Assembly: GCF_009730915.1 (NCBI RefSeq)
Contig: NC_052481.1
Span: 3,844,001 to 3,908,000 of the forward strand
DNA length: 64,000 nucleotides
Reading direction: 5' to 3'
Source: Dioscorea cayenensis subsp. rotundata
Lineage: Eukaryota; Streptophyta; Magnoliopsida; Dioscoreales; Dioscoreaceae
Translations under genes and position numbers: made by a program
Shown here: piece by piece, positions 50,452-63,876 of the stretch
Numbering within the stretch: the first letter of the stretch is position 1
Layout: each line of letters opens with the position of its first letter
The notes under the pieces: model-generated
Databases searched by the model: none
What the model saw: only the letters and a program-made list of their open reading frames with translations
What the model was told of the DNA's origin: nothing

Positions 50452-52200
50452 CACTCTTACATATTGGGCGATGATCAAGCTATATAGTAATTTCACTATA
50501 AAAACATGCTCAGGTAGAGATGAGATGTATAAATTGTTGCAAGAACTAACATACTACAATAACGAGTTATTCATAAGCTTTAAATCGTTGAGCTTGAGAG
50601 TGTTTAGGCTCAGTTTATTTATCTTACAATTTTTTTAAAATTAAGTTTCGGAATAGTTCATTTAACTAAATGAATAAGCCAAGTCTAATTCTTGATAAAC
50701 CGAGCCTGTAAATTTTTAACAAAAGCATTGGTTTGTTTATATATTTGTCCTTGATCACTTTTCATGTTTTTTGTTTGTTTAATATTAATTTTGTATAATG
50801 TTTGTTTATCTAGAGGTTTTCTTTTCATCCATCTTACAAGAAGGTTATGACAAGGCAAGAAATGGCAATTTATCAACTTTTGAAAATTTCATATATAAAA
50901 ACATCATAACGAAGGATCAATATCATATGGATGATGCTTTATTCGAACCATGTTTAATACTATTTTTATAACCAAATAATTTGAGATAAATAATAAACAT
51001 ATTTTCATAATTTAATCTTTATATAAATATATCTGTTAGTTAGTTTTTTAAAATTATTATTATTATTATTATTCTAAAAATAAATATTTACTTTTAAAAT
51101 ATTTAATTTTTATCAGTATTAATTAAGTATTAGTTCAAAGAAACATTGTCTCTTCAATTAATATTCAAAAGAGGCTTTTTTCACTTTACATTCTATACTT
51201 CAACCAAATAGTCTCAACTAGTGTGATGTACTTCACTTTGTTGATAAATAAAAAAAATGGACCTGATTGGATGGGGAGGATAAAAAAGAAAAATGCATTA
51301 ACTTCAATTAGTTGGAGATTAAGAAAAATATCTAGTTCAGAATTAAATTTTTAAAAGGAAAAAGTTGGTACTTACTAAAATTAGGTAGAAAAGTGAACTT
51401 CTCAATAAATTTTTAGATTTTTTTATTTAACTTTCATAATTAAAATACTTTTATTAATTTAAGATGTCAAGAAATAAAATAAATGACCTGGTAATTTAAT
51501 GATATAACACATCACAAAATGAGCAAAGAGGAGATGGTTCAAAACCTTACTTCAATAATAATATTGTTCGCGCATTATATACTATACATAATATCGTTTA
51601 TCATTATTATTTATTGATTGTATGGTTGAAGGATTTATCTCTAAAATATTATTAAGTCATCATAACTGATGTAATTATGTATATATCTTGTCACCTCTGC
51701 GAAAGAGTAAAAAAAAAATCTTGGCAATTGTCATCTATTGTTAAAAAAATAAAATAAAATAAAATAGATGACGCAATAAACCAACAAGAAAGCAATGGTT
51801 TTGATTTATCTTCAAAAGCTTTGCAAAACAAGTTGTGTGGTAAGATTCGAATATCCTAAAAAAAGTAATTAATTAAAAGAATTAAAAAAATATCAGAAAA
51901 ATATAAAATAAATCACACTTGTAATAAATAATTTAAAAAATTGAAAAGTCATTGTCCACTCTGACTCCTTCCCATGTCTCTTATTGACTCAGCCGTCCCA
52001 ATTAACGTTAACTAAAACGATCAAGTTTCCAAACGGGCCAGACGCGGCCCATTTCATCACTTATTAAAAATAAATACATAAAATAATAAATAAATATATA
52101 ACTAATTGAAAAACTTCATTTTATTTTTATTTTTTAAATTATAAAACCATTTTCTCATTTTGTTTGTTTTATTTTCTTGTTAACGGGCCCGGGCTTGGTT
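50131..52200. other. AT-rich spacer
   Basis: No gene is recognised. It contains a (TA)n run at about 50421-50442, an ATT run near 51055-51075 and A-rich tracts. G+C rises near 52180, where the PMT leader begins. Confidence 0.6.
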
Positions 52201-52229
52201 TTCTTTTGACCAAGACTCTGTTTTCGTTT

Positions 52230-53684
52230 TGAACGCTCCGCCCTCGCGTTGCTCTTTATCTTCTGCGCGCCAGAGACTTGGACTGCATCTTGCGAAGGAG
52301 TAGAACCATTCAATCTCTCTCTCTCGCTCTCTCGTCGTGCCGGCAAGGATTTGTGCGAGGTTTGGAGTCTCTTTTGTTTCCATTGTTGAAGTTTTGATCT
52401 TTGATTTGTTCTCTTGTTCTGTGATTTTTCTTATTGGTTGTTGTTTGGAGGAGATGGTGGATGGATCGGGTTTGTGATGGCGTGAGTGTTTATTTTAGGG
52501 GGTTTTTAGATTCAGAGAATTGAAAACTAGAAACATAGTTAAAGTTTTGATCTTGAATTTGTTTGGGTGATCTATGATTTTTTTTTTTTCTTATGGGTTG
52601 TTGTTTTTGGGGAGATGTTGATGGATTGGGTTTTGAAATGGAGTGTGTGTTTGTTTGGATTCGGAGAGAATTGAAAACTGGAAACTTATTTGAAGTTCTG
52701 ATCTTTAATCTGTTTGCTGTGTTTTTCTATGGTTACCTCATCGTTTGTTGTTTTGAGGAGATGCTAATGGATTAAATTGGCAATGGCGTGAGTGTTTTGC
52801 TTAGGATTTATATGGAAAGAAGGCCAGAATTTCTAATTTTGAATCTCTTTGTGTATTCCATGGTTTTCTTATTGCTTGTTGCTTCCAGAAGTCAACGATC
52901 CAGTTAGTAATGTTATAACTGTTTTTTTTCCTCTTTTTTTGAGATTATGTTTGGATTGAAAGAGAAGAATACCAGAACCAAAATTGCTCTTGCATGCTTG
53001 ATTTCATTATGACAACATAGTGTTAGGATTCGTTTAGTTTAGACTGTTTAGTATTTGGATATGGCTTTTTTTTTTGTAAGATTTTAGTTTTTGGTATTGT
53101 TCCAGTGTGATGAGATGGATTTTGCATCTTATGGTTATTGTATTGTAGTCATTTACAAGTTAATGCCTGTATTTCTGGGCATTTAATGTGCAACCATTTT
53201 CCTAAAATGATTAACACCTTTTTCCAGTGGGAGGATAAGGCAATGCTTGACTTTTTGTTGAACAAATTTTAGTTGATTTGAAAGGGGACAATCTTTCCGA
53301 TGAAATTAAATTTGGCTTGACAAAGCCTCTGATGATTTTGAGTTTGGTTATCGTCCAACGAATTTGGACATTTTTTTGGTATGATGGACAACCCACTTTC
53401 TGTCATTTTACTTGGAGGGTAAGTTCTTACCGAACCATAATATCTTATTTCACAAACCATCTCAATAAATTTTATTTTATTATTTTTTTTAAAACTCTGA
53501 ACTGTTTAAAATTGAATTCTTGTTTATATGTTTGTCTTTTAATCAGTGGAATATAATTTATTACAGCTTATTTTCTGCCTGATTTGCCTGCAAGATTTAT
53601 TGCTTTAAAGTTCTTGTGTTTGTTCGATTTGCTGTAAAAACTAAAGTTGCTCAAATTTCATCCAGGTTCATATAGGATCTGAAA
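52230..53684 (+). other. 5' leader and leader intron of the PMT gene
   Basis: A GC-richer segment with CT repeats (52230-52359) ends in a possible donor (GCGAG then GTTTGG). A clear acceptor (TTCATCCAG) lies at 53665, 19 bases before the ATG. This suggests a noncoding first exon and a 1.3-kb leader intron; additional leader exons are possible. Confidence 0.45.
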
Positions 53685-56600
53685 ATGAACTTACTGGATG
53701 GCAGGACGACTAGGAGTTTACTGTCAATAATGATTATCCTAAGTCTGTGTTTTTTCTTCTATATTTTGACTATATGGCATATTAATAATAATGGAAATAG
53801 AGAATTTGGAAAGAGTGATAGAATAGCACTGAAAATCACTGAGGAAACAGAGTGCAGTGTCTTGAGCAATTTGAAATTTGAAACTCATCATAAGCTTAAA
53901 AGTGGCCTCAACCTTCCAGAATTAAAAACACAAGTTTTGGAGTCATGTGATTCTCAATATACAGATTACACTCCATGCCAAGATCAAAAACGAGCAATGA
54001 CACTTCCAATGGAGAATATGGTCTACAGAGAGAGACACTGTCCTCAAGAAAATGAAAAATTGCATTGCCTTATCCCAGCGCCGAAGGACTACATCACTCC
54101 CTTCCCTTGGCCCAAGAGCCGTGATTATGTGCCATATGGAAATGTTCCATATAAGAGTTCAACCATTGGGAAGCCTTTTGAGAACTGGGTCCAATTGAAG
54201 GGAAATTTGTTCAGCTTTCCAGGAGGAGGTTCAACCTTTCCTCAAGCAGATGCATATATAGAAGAACTTGCATCCGTCATTCCACTGGCAGATGGTTCTA
54301 TTAGAACTGCACTTGATACTGGATGTGGGGTATGTTTTTAATTTTCATTTATTTTCATCTCCCTCTATAATTGAAATTGAGATCAATCCATTTTAGCTAA
54401 GCATGGGATACTTTCATCTTTCCATGCTTTTGAGATAGTTATCCTGTCAAACATGTTTTCAAAATTGATATAAATAAGGAAATCTTGATCTGTTCAAGAG
54501 AACCCGGACAATTAGTAGAGATTTCAAGGTAGACTATCCTGTCAGTGAGAAACCTGGAAAATTACAATGCCACTATATATCATTTTAATTCCTTTTCTCT
54601 GTATAGTGTTTATTTAAACCGCAAAGGAACCTATGCACATACCAGAGTCAATGTTGTTATCAGCCTTGTGCTAAATACTGTTGCAAGTTTACGACTCTGA
54701 CAACCTGAAACATTATGCAGGTTGCTAGTTGGGGTGCTTACCTTCTCAAAAGAAAAATAATAACCATGTCCTTTGCTCCAAGGGACTCTCACGGTGCTCA
54801 TGTACAACTTGCTCTAGAAAGAGGTGTTCCTGCTGTTATTGGAGTGTTGGGAACAATAAAGCTTCCATATCCATCTAGAGCCTTTGATATGGTTCACTGT
54901 TCTGAATGCATGATTCCATGGACATCCAATGGTATGCCTCTTGAATGCCTTGCAGTTCTTTGCTCAAGGCTTCTACAATTTATGATGCTGCAACATTTTG
55001 TGTTACAGTTAATAATCCATTGCATGTTTTCCTGATCTTCTTACTGCAGATGGGATGTACATGATGGAAGTAGATCGAATTCTTAGACCTGGTGGGTACT
55101 GGATATTGTCTGGCACCCCTATTAATTGGAAGGAAAATTACCAGGCATGGAATAGATCAATGCATGAACTTCAAGAGGAACAAAGGAAGATAGAGGAATT
55201 GGCCAGTGTACTTTGCTGGGAAAAGAAGTATGAGAAAGGAAACTTAGCTATATGGATGAAGACAAACTCTTCGCCATGTCGTAGACCTGAAGTTCTTTCT
55301 GTGAAGATGTGCAAATCTAAGGAAGACGATGATGTCTGGTATTTTCCTATTTTTCTTTTGCTTAAACCTCTATCTTTGATATGATATGAACGAAACAATC
55401 TACCTTGCGCTTGGACTAACAGGACTAATGGTGTAAAAATTTTAAGTTTGCTGTCTATTATTTAATGCCTTCATGGTTACTATAGTGTCATTAAAAGCGT
55501 AAAAAATGCCCGCTTAAGCTCCCAAATGAAGTGAGGTGAGGCTATAGCGCTTCATAACCCACTAGATGAAGTGCCATCAAAGGAGCATTGCCTAAGCAAG
55601 CGCTGCTGTCCAAGTGCAGGGCAAAAAATTGCAAGAAAAGCCTTGCTTTGCCTTGGTTAAGTTTCTCTTTTTTTCATTTTTAAATGCTTTTGAGAAACAC
55701 TATTATAGAGTAATAAATGCTGTTTAGGAAATATAAACAATATACTGTGGAAAGTGTAGTTTTTTATTTTTTTAAAATAAATTAAGGTAACTTTTTGGAA
55801 TATAAAAACTCTTTAGGAGAATATAACAAAAAAAATATCTTAAAAAACAAGAAACTTCATAAGAAAACTAAAAGAAAGACTAATAAAGTTTGATGATGAT
55901 TAGACTAGAATTAAAATTCTAAATTAGGTCTTACTTACTAAATTATGTTAATGATTTTATTTTGATCTTTAATATTTTAGTAGATGATTATTATATTAAT
56001 TTAAGTTCAATCTTATCCAATTTCAATTTTGTTTTCTTTATTTTTTATTTTTTCTTTTTTAAATTGTGCTTTTAATTACACTGGGTTACTAGCAATTGTT
56101 TGCTTGAATGCTGTTTCATTATAAGTATTGTTATTGTCAATTCACATACCAATCACACTGGTTGTGTAACAAGATATACTCTTTTGGGAGATAAGACTAA
56201 TTATATATACATACCAATCTCTCTTGGCTCATTACCTCCAATTATACATATATATATATAATCAAATAACCGGACATTTTTAATGAAAAACTATCATTCG
56301 GCATATCACTAGTGTCTTTTAGAATAAATTCTCAGGTCTAATTTTCTGATTCCTTGTCAGGTACAAAAGCATTCAACCTTGTGTAACTCCCTCCTTACAA
56401 GTTAACAGGCCAGATGAAATATCTAGCAGACAGTTGAAGAAGTTCCCAGATAGACTATTTGCTGTTCCCCCAAGAATATCTGAACGTTATATTCAAGGTG
56501 TCTCTGTGGAAGCTTACGTGGAGAATAATAATTTATGGAAGAAGAATGTCAAAACTTACAAAAGGATAAACAAATTAATTGGTTCTGTGAGGTACCGCAA

Positions 56601-58327
56601 CATTATGGACATGAATGCTGGTCTGGGAGGTTTTGCAGCAGCACTTGAATCTCCCCAGTTATGGGTGATGAATGTTGTTCCAACTATATCAGAGAGAAAC
56701 ACATTGGGTGTTGTCTATGAGCGGGGTCTGATTGGCATTTACCATGACTGGTATTTACCTCCTTTCTTATCCTACTTGAAGTTTCTTTACTTGGAGAAAC
56801 TTTAGTTAGATAGCTCTTACTTTTAGATAACCTTGACTTTTAAATTATGAACTTGCAGACAACCATTGGACAAAAGCTAACAGTGTGATACGTGTATATG
56901 TATATATATATACATATGCATATTTTTAATTATGCCTTGATTTTTCTTTTTTGGAGTTTTTTGTTTACTGCTAGTTGGTTTCTGAGGGGATGTGTTAAAA
57001 AATGTGCATGATTCTTCTAGTTGCACCTGTAGTCTATGGATGGGATTTACAATATCAGACCATGGGATGAAATTTATATACTTTCATGTGATCATTACTT
57101 GAAATTTCAAATTGATGTATCAATCTCTTAAAGCATGACCATGGGGAAGGAATTTGTAGATACAAGTGCACATTACATTTTTGACTGCAGATCTAATTAT
57201 TTTCCATGGAAAGAGAGCTATTGGATCAAGAATCCTATATCTAATAGTATATTAACTGAGGAAGGTAGATGTTTTGTTCATATACACTTCTCTGTCATAA
57301 AACTTAAAGCCAATGTTAGATATTCCTTGAGAAGAACTGCTTAGGGGAGTAGCACAGTATTGGAAAGATCAGAATCTTCAGAGATTGATACCCAACCTGT
57401 ATAAATTGTTTGTTGGATATTTACGTCCATAAGATTGATATTGTTTGCTGTTGCATTTTGTGATGAAATTTTCCTTTTAATTCATTTGTGGAAATATGGA
57501 ACTGTCATGGTAATTCAGATCTTGTTAGGTGATTAATTTATCCATATCAATGCCTTATTTGTTAATTTATTTTTTGCACTGATGACTAATTTTTTTTTTT
57601 TTATTCTTGCAGGTGCGAAGCCTTCTCTACATACCCTAGGACATATGATATGATACATGCAGATGCTGTTTTCAGTTTGTATCAGAACAGGTAGCTCTAC
57701 TGCTTAATGCTTAGCATAAAAACAATCATTACCTTTAATTGGTGGCAATGACTATTAATAGATTTTCCATTTATACCAAATGATTTAAAAAAAAAATGTT
57801 GACCATGCGCACTAGAATTACAAAATTATATATTTGTTATTATACCAGAAACATTTTATATGTTAGATGCACTATTCTCTAGAAATTCATAAAATCTTCA
57901 ATTTACTCAGTGTGTGACTGCAACTGGTTTGTGAATCTGAACCTTACCTAAATAGCAACAACAACAGTTGTTCCTTCATCAGCTTGATCTCCTGATGTCA
58001 AAATATTAGATATTTGGAGGCCTTATAAAGTTTTGTTACATGAACAGATGCAAGATGGAAGACATCCTCCTAGAGATGGACCGCATTCTGCGTCCTGAAG
58101 GGATGATAATAATTCGTGATGATGTGGACATTGTGAACCAGATTAGGAGACTGGCTAACAGCATGCGGTGGAACACCAGGCTGCTGGATCATGAAGATGG
58201 TCCTCTTGTGCCTGAAAAGGTTTTGATTGCAGTGAAGAAAGACTTGGTCGGCAATGAAACTACTGTTTTCCTAACTAGTAAAGTTACCACTTGCCATCAA
58301 ACAAGAGTCTTTGGTGGTGCTTCATGA
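53685..58327 (+). CDS. Probable Golgi methyltransferase of the PMT family (DUF248, QUA2-related)
   Basis: PMT proteins are type II Golgi membrane methyltransferases. Members such as QUA2 and QUA3 act on homogalacturonan pectin. Six exons join in phase: 53685-54329, 54721-54931, 55050-55338, 56361-56750, 57613-57690 and 58048-58327 (TGA), giving 630 residues, normal for the family. There is a short cytosolic tail, one membrane anchor (about 12-31), then [26 protein letters not shown] and [19 protein letters not shown]. The SAM-binding motif [16 protein letters not shown] crosses the exon 1/2 junction, followed by [30 protein letters not shown] and [15 protein letters not shown]. The second half has [16 protein letters not shown] and [16 protein letters not shown]. 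No lesion is seen. The exact PMT number is not assignable by eye. Confidence 0.93.
55470..55640. other. Possible repeat insertion in PMT intron 3
   Basis: Within PMT intron 3, a stretch with phrases such as AAAAAATGCCCGCTTAAGC and GCCTAAGCAAGCGCTGC is less AT-rich than its surroundings. It resembles a dispersed plant repeat with GCGCTT/AAGCGC themes. No borders were identified. Confidence 0.3.
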
Positions 58328-61300
58328 TGTTAGCTTCAAGAGTGTTCCATCATCCTTCCATTTTTATAAAGAAATATTAGAAGAAATGAATTCTGGGATT
58401 CAAGCTAATATGCACTTCCAAGATAGCTGAAGATTATATAGTTTTCACCATCAAGATATAGAGACTGTGAAATACCGGTAAAACATCTGACATAAGGTCC
58501 CTTGGATGATGCATTTGTTTGTACTTGGGAAGGGAATCTTTGGCATGCATACATACCATGCTTTTGTTTGTATATTAAGAATATTTATGCCCATATGTGT
58601 AAAGATTAATTTTTTAAAATGCAATACATTTATTTTATCCCATCTTCTCTGCAAGATTTCTGAAGCTGTTTTCTCTTCTCTAAAATAAAAAGTTCTAAAA
58701 TTATGAAGCAGCTTTGTCATGACTCTTGAACAATAAATATGTGCCAAATTTCTTCTTTGATATTATTTAAATTCATGGTTCATATCCAAAGATGGTTACA
58801 TGCCAATAGTATATATTATCATGCTTCTTCATCAAATCTGTTTTCAATATTATTTTAAAGCATTTTGTTGCTTTTGTTATTCAAGATAAATACATTTGCT
58901 CATGTCACCTATGGCTGGTCATTCACTCAAGTGCTAGTGTCACCCCTATGGATGGTCACTCATTTGCATCACCAGCACTCTCCTTTGTCCCTCACTGCAA
59001 CTTGTATTTGATTAATGGCTGGTTGTTAGGGATAAACCATTTTGAGAAAGCCTCTCACATCAGTATTAGACTAAAAATATGGTATTCTAGGGTTTCTTAT
59101 CTTTGATTGGCACTTGTAGTGCCATTTATTTATTTCATCTCAAGCGACTTGTGACTATTCAAGCATCGGTCTAAATTTCCTGTGATTTATTTGTATCTAC
59201 TGAGATTGCACACAGACAACTTGATCAGTATCTTTATAATTATGTCTTTCATTAAGGACTTGGTGATACAATTTGGATATTTTTCTTGACAATAATGTAG
59301 ACACTAGACTTGTGATGACTGATAGGATGGGCCAGTTGTCCTGATTACGTCTATTTAAAGTTGAATGTCACTCTTTAACTTGCACTGTTGGTGGCATGCG
59401 TAGTTCGTAATATATGGTGAATTGTTGTTACTGGTACATGGTGTGAGTTGCTTTGTGAACATTCAGAGAATCAGGCCTCTCCAGGAACACAAATTTGATG
59501 GTTTTGTTCATGAATTCTTATCTGGAGATGGTTCTCATTCTTATATACAATGTTTTTAATGCTTTCTCTGATGTCTTTCTCAGCACAGTCAAAAGCTGGT
59601 ATTGATTGTCAGATACTGCCACGGTTTCCACAGCTTCAAGAATTGTACTTTTTCTTGTTGGTGCTATTGCTGAGCCAGATCCAATGTTTTGTACTGGAGA
59701 TGACCATACCATGACCTGGCACTGAAATACTGATATTTCTATACTAGAGGATCATATTGTCAATCTTCCAGCGCTCTACTGTGACAGCAATCAGACAAAT
59801 CTTGAACTCAAGGGAATCTATCAGTATCAATTGGCAGTAGCTGAAACTATACTTAAGAATTATTGGTGGCAGGCATCTTTTCCAGTTTTGGTTTTTTGCC
59901 TTTCTTCTGGTCTTATTATGTAGGCATTCTATCTATTTCGGTCTGATGGTTTTTACAGTAAAATGACACATGAGAAATTTCCAGTTAAGCAATACCAACT
60001 CTAGTGTCATGTTTATAATAGCAAGTATCTTAGTGCAAGCAATCTCTTGAAAACCCCTTGCAGTCATCACAGGTCAGGTTCTTCACCAACAAGTATTGCA
60101 TTAATATCTGACAGTTAATCTGATCCTCACAAGAAAAGTATTGCAAGAGCACATTTGTTTAAAGCACAAGTTTAGCATCTGATACTTTCTAACACCTTTT
60201 TTTTTATAGGATGAATTCTTGACTTGGTGCTATGAATGCTGAGAGGATGGCTGTGGTCTCTGCAATCACTGTAGTCGTTTTGCATGGTAGATCTAGCAGG
60301 ATTGCTTAAGAAGGCTACCAAGAAGAACAACCAAGAAAGCAACAGTCCTTTCCTCTGTTGGATTACAACGAATCAATTGATCATAACTTCTCAGCTGTGC
60401 ACCTCAACTAGATTGGCCTACCCAAATGGTGTTGGCTGTCATGCATACTTTATTAAAAGATTTTTCTGAAAGATCAATGTCGGTCTAATGTGGGGACTAT
60501 CAGTTGTGGACCATGAGTGTGTGTTGCACTCCCTTATGAACATCATAAGCACTTCATCGAGGGTCTGCATCAGAGTTTCTAGGATAATCTTTCACTGGCA
60601 ACCACTTGAAACGACACCAATCCGGATGAAACTATGCTAGACTGATAGTTATGTCCACCGAACTTGTCGACGTAGTATTATCTTATAATGTCCAAACAAA
60701 ATACTACCCACTGGTGGTTCAGGTGAGCAGATTAACTCTCTTTCTCTTGCCTTTAGTTTATTTTATATTTTTACTAATTATCCAAATACAAATTGCTATA
60801 GATTATTATGAGAAGTAGTTAAGATAACTAGTCTGAGTACATGAAATCAGCAGAAGTTTCGCTTTCAACTGTAGTCTATAGTGAACAAAATTGGTGCTAA
60901 GTGGATTTTTTTTTTTCAAATGCTAAATTTCAACAGCCATCACAATCATTTCCTGTCCCATTGCATCTGACTCTGAAGTGCTTCTTAGTCCCTTTGCTCT
61001 TTCAGCGTGCTGGCCCGCAGGCCTACTAATTTTGGTCTCTTCTTTCTGTCTTTCTTTTCTACTCTCTTGGTTTTCTCTGTACCTCTTATTCACTCGATCA
61101 GTGTTTCTTTTACGTTGTTATTCTGATGAAAATGTGAAAGAGGTAAAGTCAGGACCATCCACAGCTGTCACAAGCAATTCTTTTTCATGCTTATTCTTAA
61201 ATACTGGTGGCCAGATTTTGGCTCCAAAATATCACCATCTGCACCCGTTCATTCCTTGCCATTAGAATGGGGCAACACTATGGTGCATGTCTCCATCAAT

Positions 61301-61873
61301 GCCGTGCAGGTTCTGGGTAGTACATGCCATGCTGGATGGATATCTGAGTTTAGTTATCCCAACTTCTATGTGTACCTCCCAATCCTTGAACTAATGTATT
61401 TCCTCGAGAGAAACGCTATTAAAAAAAGATGAAGATTTGAACTAGTGGGAGGTGGTGGAAATATTGAAGTCCAGCTTTTGGGTGTTGAAAGTGATGTCTT
61501 CGTATGAAGTAGTCAGGAAGGGACATTTTGAGTTGAATTTTTCACTGAAAGCTATTTTCTCATCTTGTGGCTGTTGTTCTTTTCATGCAACTTGCTGCAT
61601 TTTAAGCTGCCTGCTCTACACCTTGACCACAATCTTTTCTTTACTTCTAATCCATATATTGGCCCCCTATAGGCTATCTTTTCCTATTGTTGGAGGGGAC
61701 CACCACACCAATGTTCAACTTTTGTGCAATTGTAACCAGAGTTTCTGTGGCAGGGAGTTTCAGTGCACTTTAATTTGGAATGACACAATACAGGCTGAAT
61801 ATATATAACCGGAACTGGGAACAAGAGTGCGTGCTTCTGAGGACTGCATCTAAGTACTGTTAAAGTGTCAACC
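58328..61873. other. PMT 3' region and upstream region of the phosphatase gene
   Basis: The PMT 3' untranslated region probably ends after AATAAA near 58733. Beyond it I see no convincing protein-coding exon: open frames at 60284-60469, 60978-61265 and 61452-61808 have no recognised domain. The last few hundred bases should hold the promoter and leader of the phosphatase gene, and leader exons further upstream are possible. Confidence 0.5.
61798..61808 (+). promoter_or_regulatory. Possible TATA box of the IP5P gene
   Basis: AATATATATAA lies about 65-75 bases before the start codon. It is plausible but not proven, since a longer spliced leader cannot be excluded. Confidence 0.3.
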
Positions 61874-63876
61874 ATGAAAACCCGAAAGGGAAAACGTTCA
61901 GAGGTGAAAATTCATCTATTTGTTCATCTATTTGTACTTGATTACATTATAATTTGAGAGATTCTTAGCCTTTGCTTATGACTATTAAGCACTTGCTAAC
62001 TTTTGGTCCTCCTTACTTGCAGCCCTTTTGGCCTTCAATTGTAATGAGGAAGTGGTTAAATATTAAACCAAAGGTGCATGAGTTCAGTGAGGATGAGGTT
62101 GATACTGAGAGTGAAGATGATGGTTAGTTATTTATATCCTTTTTACAGATTTCTTTTTAAAATTGTTTTCATGCACTTCAATTGATTCATCCCACTGATG
62201 GAGATTATCTTCCAAATATTTTAAAGAGACAAAGAATGTTAGAAGGGAATGGGTCATTCAAGCAGTGGGCAGCGAAAATGCAGTCTCTACTCAAACTTCA
62301 GGTAATAGCAAATTTGAAGCAAATGTTTGTCTTTTTTGTTGTTATTCATTTATCAAGAATTCCGATTAACTAAATTTTTGTTACTATGATCAAATCTACA
62401 TAATACTACATAGTTTGGCTTGGCCTTCAGTATGTTTCCATTCTGAAATGGATTAATTGAATACATTAATTATCTCATTTCTTTTGCACACTAGATTGTG
62501 CTAGTTAATTGTTGGATACAACCAAAACACTTTATCGACGTTTGCCGAAGCCCAAGCAATTGCTTCATCTTTCTGTCTAGTGTTCTAATATTGGTTTTCA
62601 AAGGTGTTATTTTGGTCAATTTTTGGGTGCTGGCAGATACTTTCTCATTAACTGATGACGTTAATGATGTAATCATTTACCGGGTGATGATTATGGTAAT
62701 GTAACAAAAATTGCAGTTTTAAACACATTATTTGTTCGTATATTTGACCATTTGTTTATGTTGGAAATATAATACCACATCGGTTGTGTAATAGAAGTGT
62801 AATGGGTTTATATATAGGTATAGAGGTTGAGCCACTAAGTCTTGAAACTTTTTGGTGTAAGGCCCCTAAGTCCATATAGAGCCCATATAGGGTCCACTAG
62901 TATCAAAATATAAGATCTAACAGTTTATTTTTTGCTCATGTACATGTATTTTCAAAATGTCGTAGATCACAGGCAGTTCGCCATGTCATCGTCTCCAACA
63001 AAATTTCTCCAATTTTTTTTTTTTTGAAAAATAATAATGCCTTATGGGAGCCAACATGAAATCAGATGATGCCACCTTAGCCCACCACCTCAACAGACAT
63101 GGGCATAGTAAATAATATATATGTTGAACTCAACAAGTATGGTGATGAACAATTTCAACAATACGCAAGACTCATGTTGACCATCTTGAAAATACATGGG
63201 ACAAAATGAACATTACAATAAAAAAATACATCTAAATAAACTTTTAATTAGTTTGATTGTTGTCATTAATGTTTGCATCTCAGGGCACATCCATGGTTAA
63301 GTTTCCTTTGAAATGAATTAGCTGTTTAGAAGAACTAATTATAGATGGCACTTTCCTTTATATTCATGAGCAAAGGGTTGTATCCAACTTAAGCTGCTTA
63401 TGGAGGATTACCAAGTGGAAATTTGTTCTTTTGTTTTGCAAGCTTTGGCTTTTCTTGATCGGTCTTTCTTCATTCATCTACTACCATTCATTGAAGGCTA
63501 GCAACACTAATATTTCCATGTGCACCTTTAATTTATTTTATTCTTAATTCATCATTCTACATATACCTCAATTTTTTCTTCTATTGCACATAGAGTTTCA
63601 AAGGAAGGGTGCCTCATCAAGACTGAGGAGAAGAAAATCAGAGACTTTGCGGATTCAATATATAAATAAAAAGGATGTGAGGTTTGATTTCTCACACTTC
63701 ATCATATGGTTCTGACTGAGGATTAGATGAAATTTAATTTATGCTCAGGTTTTGATGAGTTTAATCAACAGGGTCATGATAGGATCATGGAATGTTGCTG
63801 GAAGAGTCCCATCTGATGATCTCGAGATTGATCAGTGGCTTTGTACAGGAGATCTAGCAGATTTGTACATTCTTGG
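61874..63876 (+). CDS. IP5P: Type I inositol polyphosphate 5-phosphatase, 5' part of gene
   Basis: This family removes the 5-phosphate from soluble inositol phosphates and/or phosphoinositides and shapes vein and root development (CVP2/IP5P group). Four exons are visible: 61874-61903 (MKTRKGKRSE), 62023-62122 (PFWPSIVMRKWLNIKPKVHE, then an acidic run), 63594-63681 (RLRRRKSETLRIQYINKKDV) and 63772-63876 (MIGSWNVAGRVPSDDLEIDQ, then WLCTGDLADLYILG). All junctions are GT-AG and in phase. The start, the SEDEVDTESEDD acidic segment, the RRRKSETLR segment and the GSWNVAGR entry into the catalytic domain are family hallmarks. The catalytic motifs proper lie beyond the window, which ends in the next intron. 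The 1.47-kb intron 62123-63593 contains a TRIM-like solo LTR. Confidence 0.92.
62759..62922. mobile_element. TRIM-like solo LTR with 5-bp target duplication
   Basis: A 164-base unit begins TGTTGGAAATA and ends GATCTAACA (TG...CA with short inverted ends TGTTGG/CTAACA). It is flanked by GTTTA on both sides (62754-62758 and 62923-62927). The phrase CCACATCGG near the start is common in small plant LTRs (TRIMs). No internal region or second LTR is present, so it is a solo LTR, sitting in the phosphatase intron. Confidence 0.88.

Noticed and set aside
57135-57344. An additional PMT exon
   Set aside because: It lies in the intron between 56750 and 57613, which splice in phase directly (both sides completing the Trp codon of a conserved [15 protein letters not shown] segment).
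60978-61808. Open frames upstream of the phosphatase gene
   Set aside because: They show no recognisable domain and no consistent splice phase. They are probably leader or intergenic sequence.
62182-62373. A possible extra exon of the phosphatase gene
   Set aside because: The frame does not join in phase with the exon ending at 62122, whereas 62122 to 63594 joins exactly and matches the family sequence.
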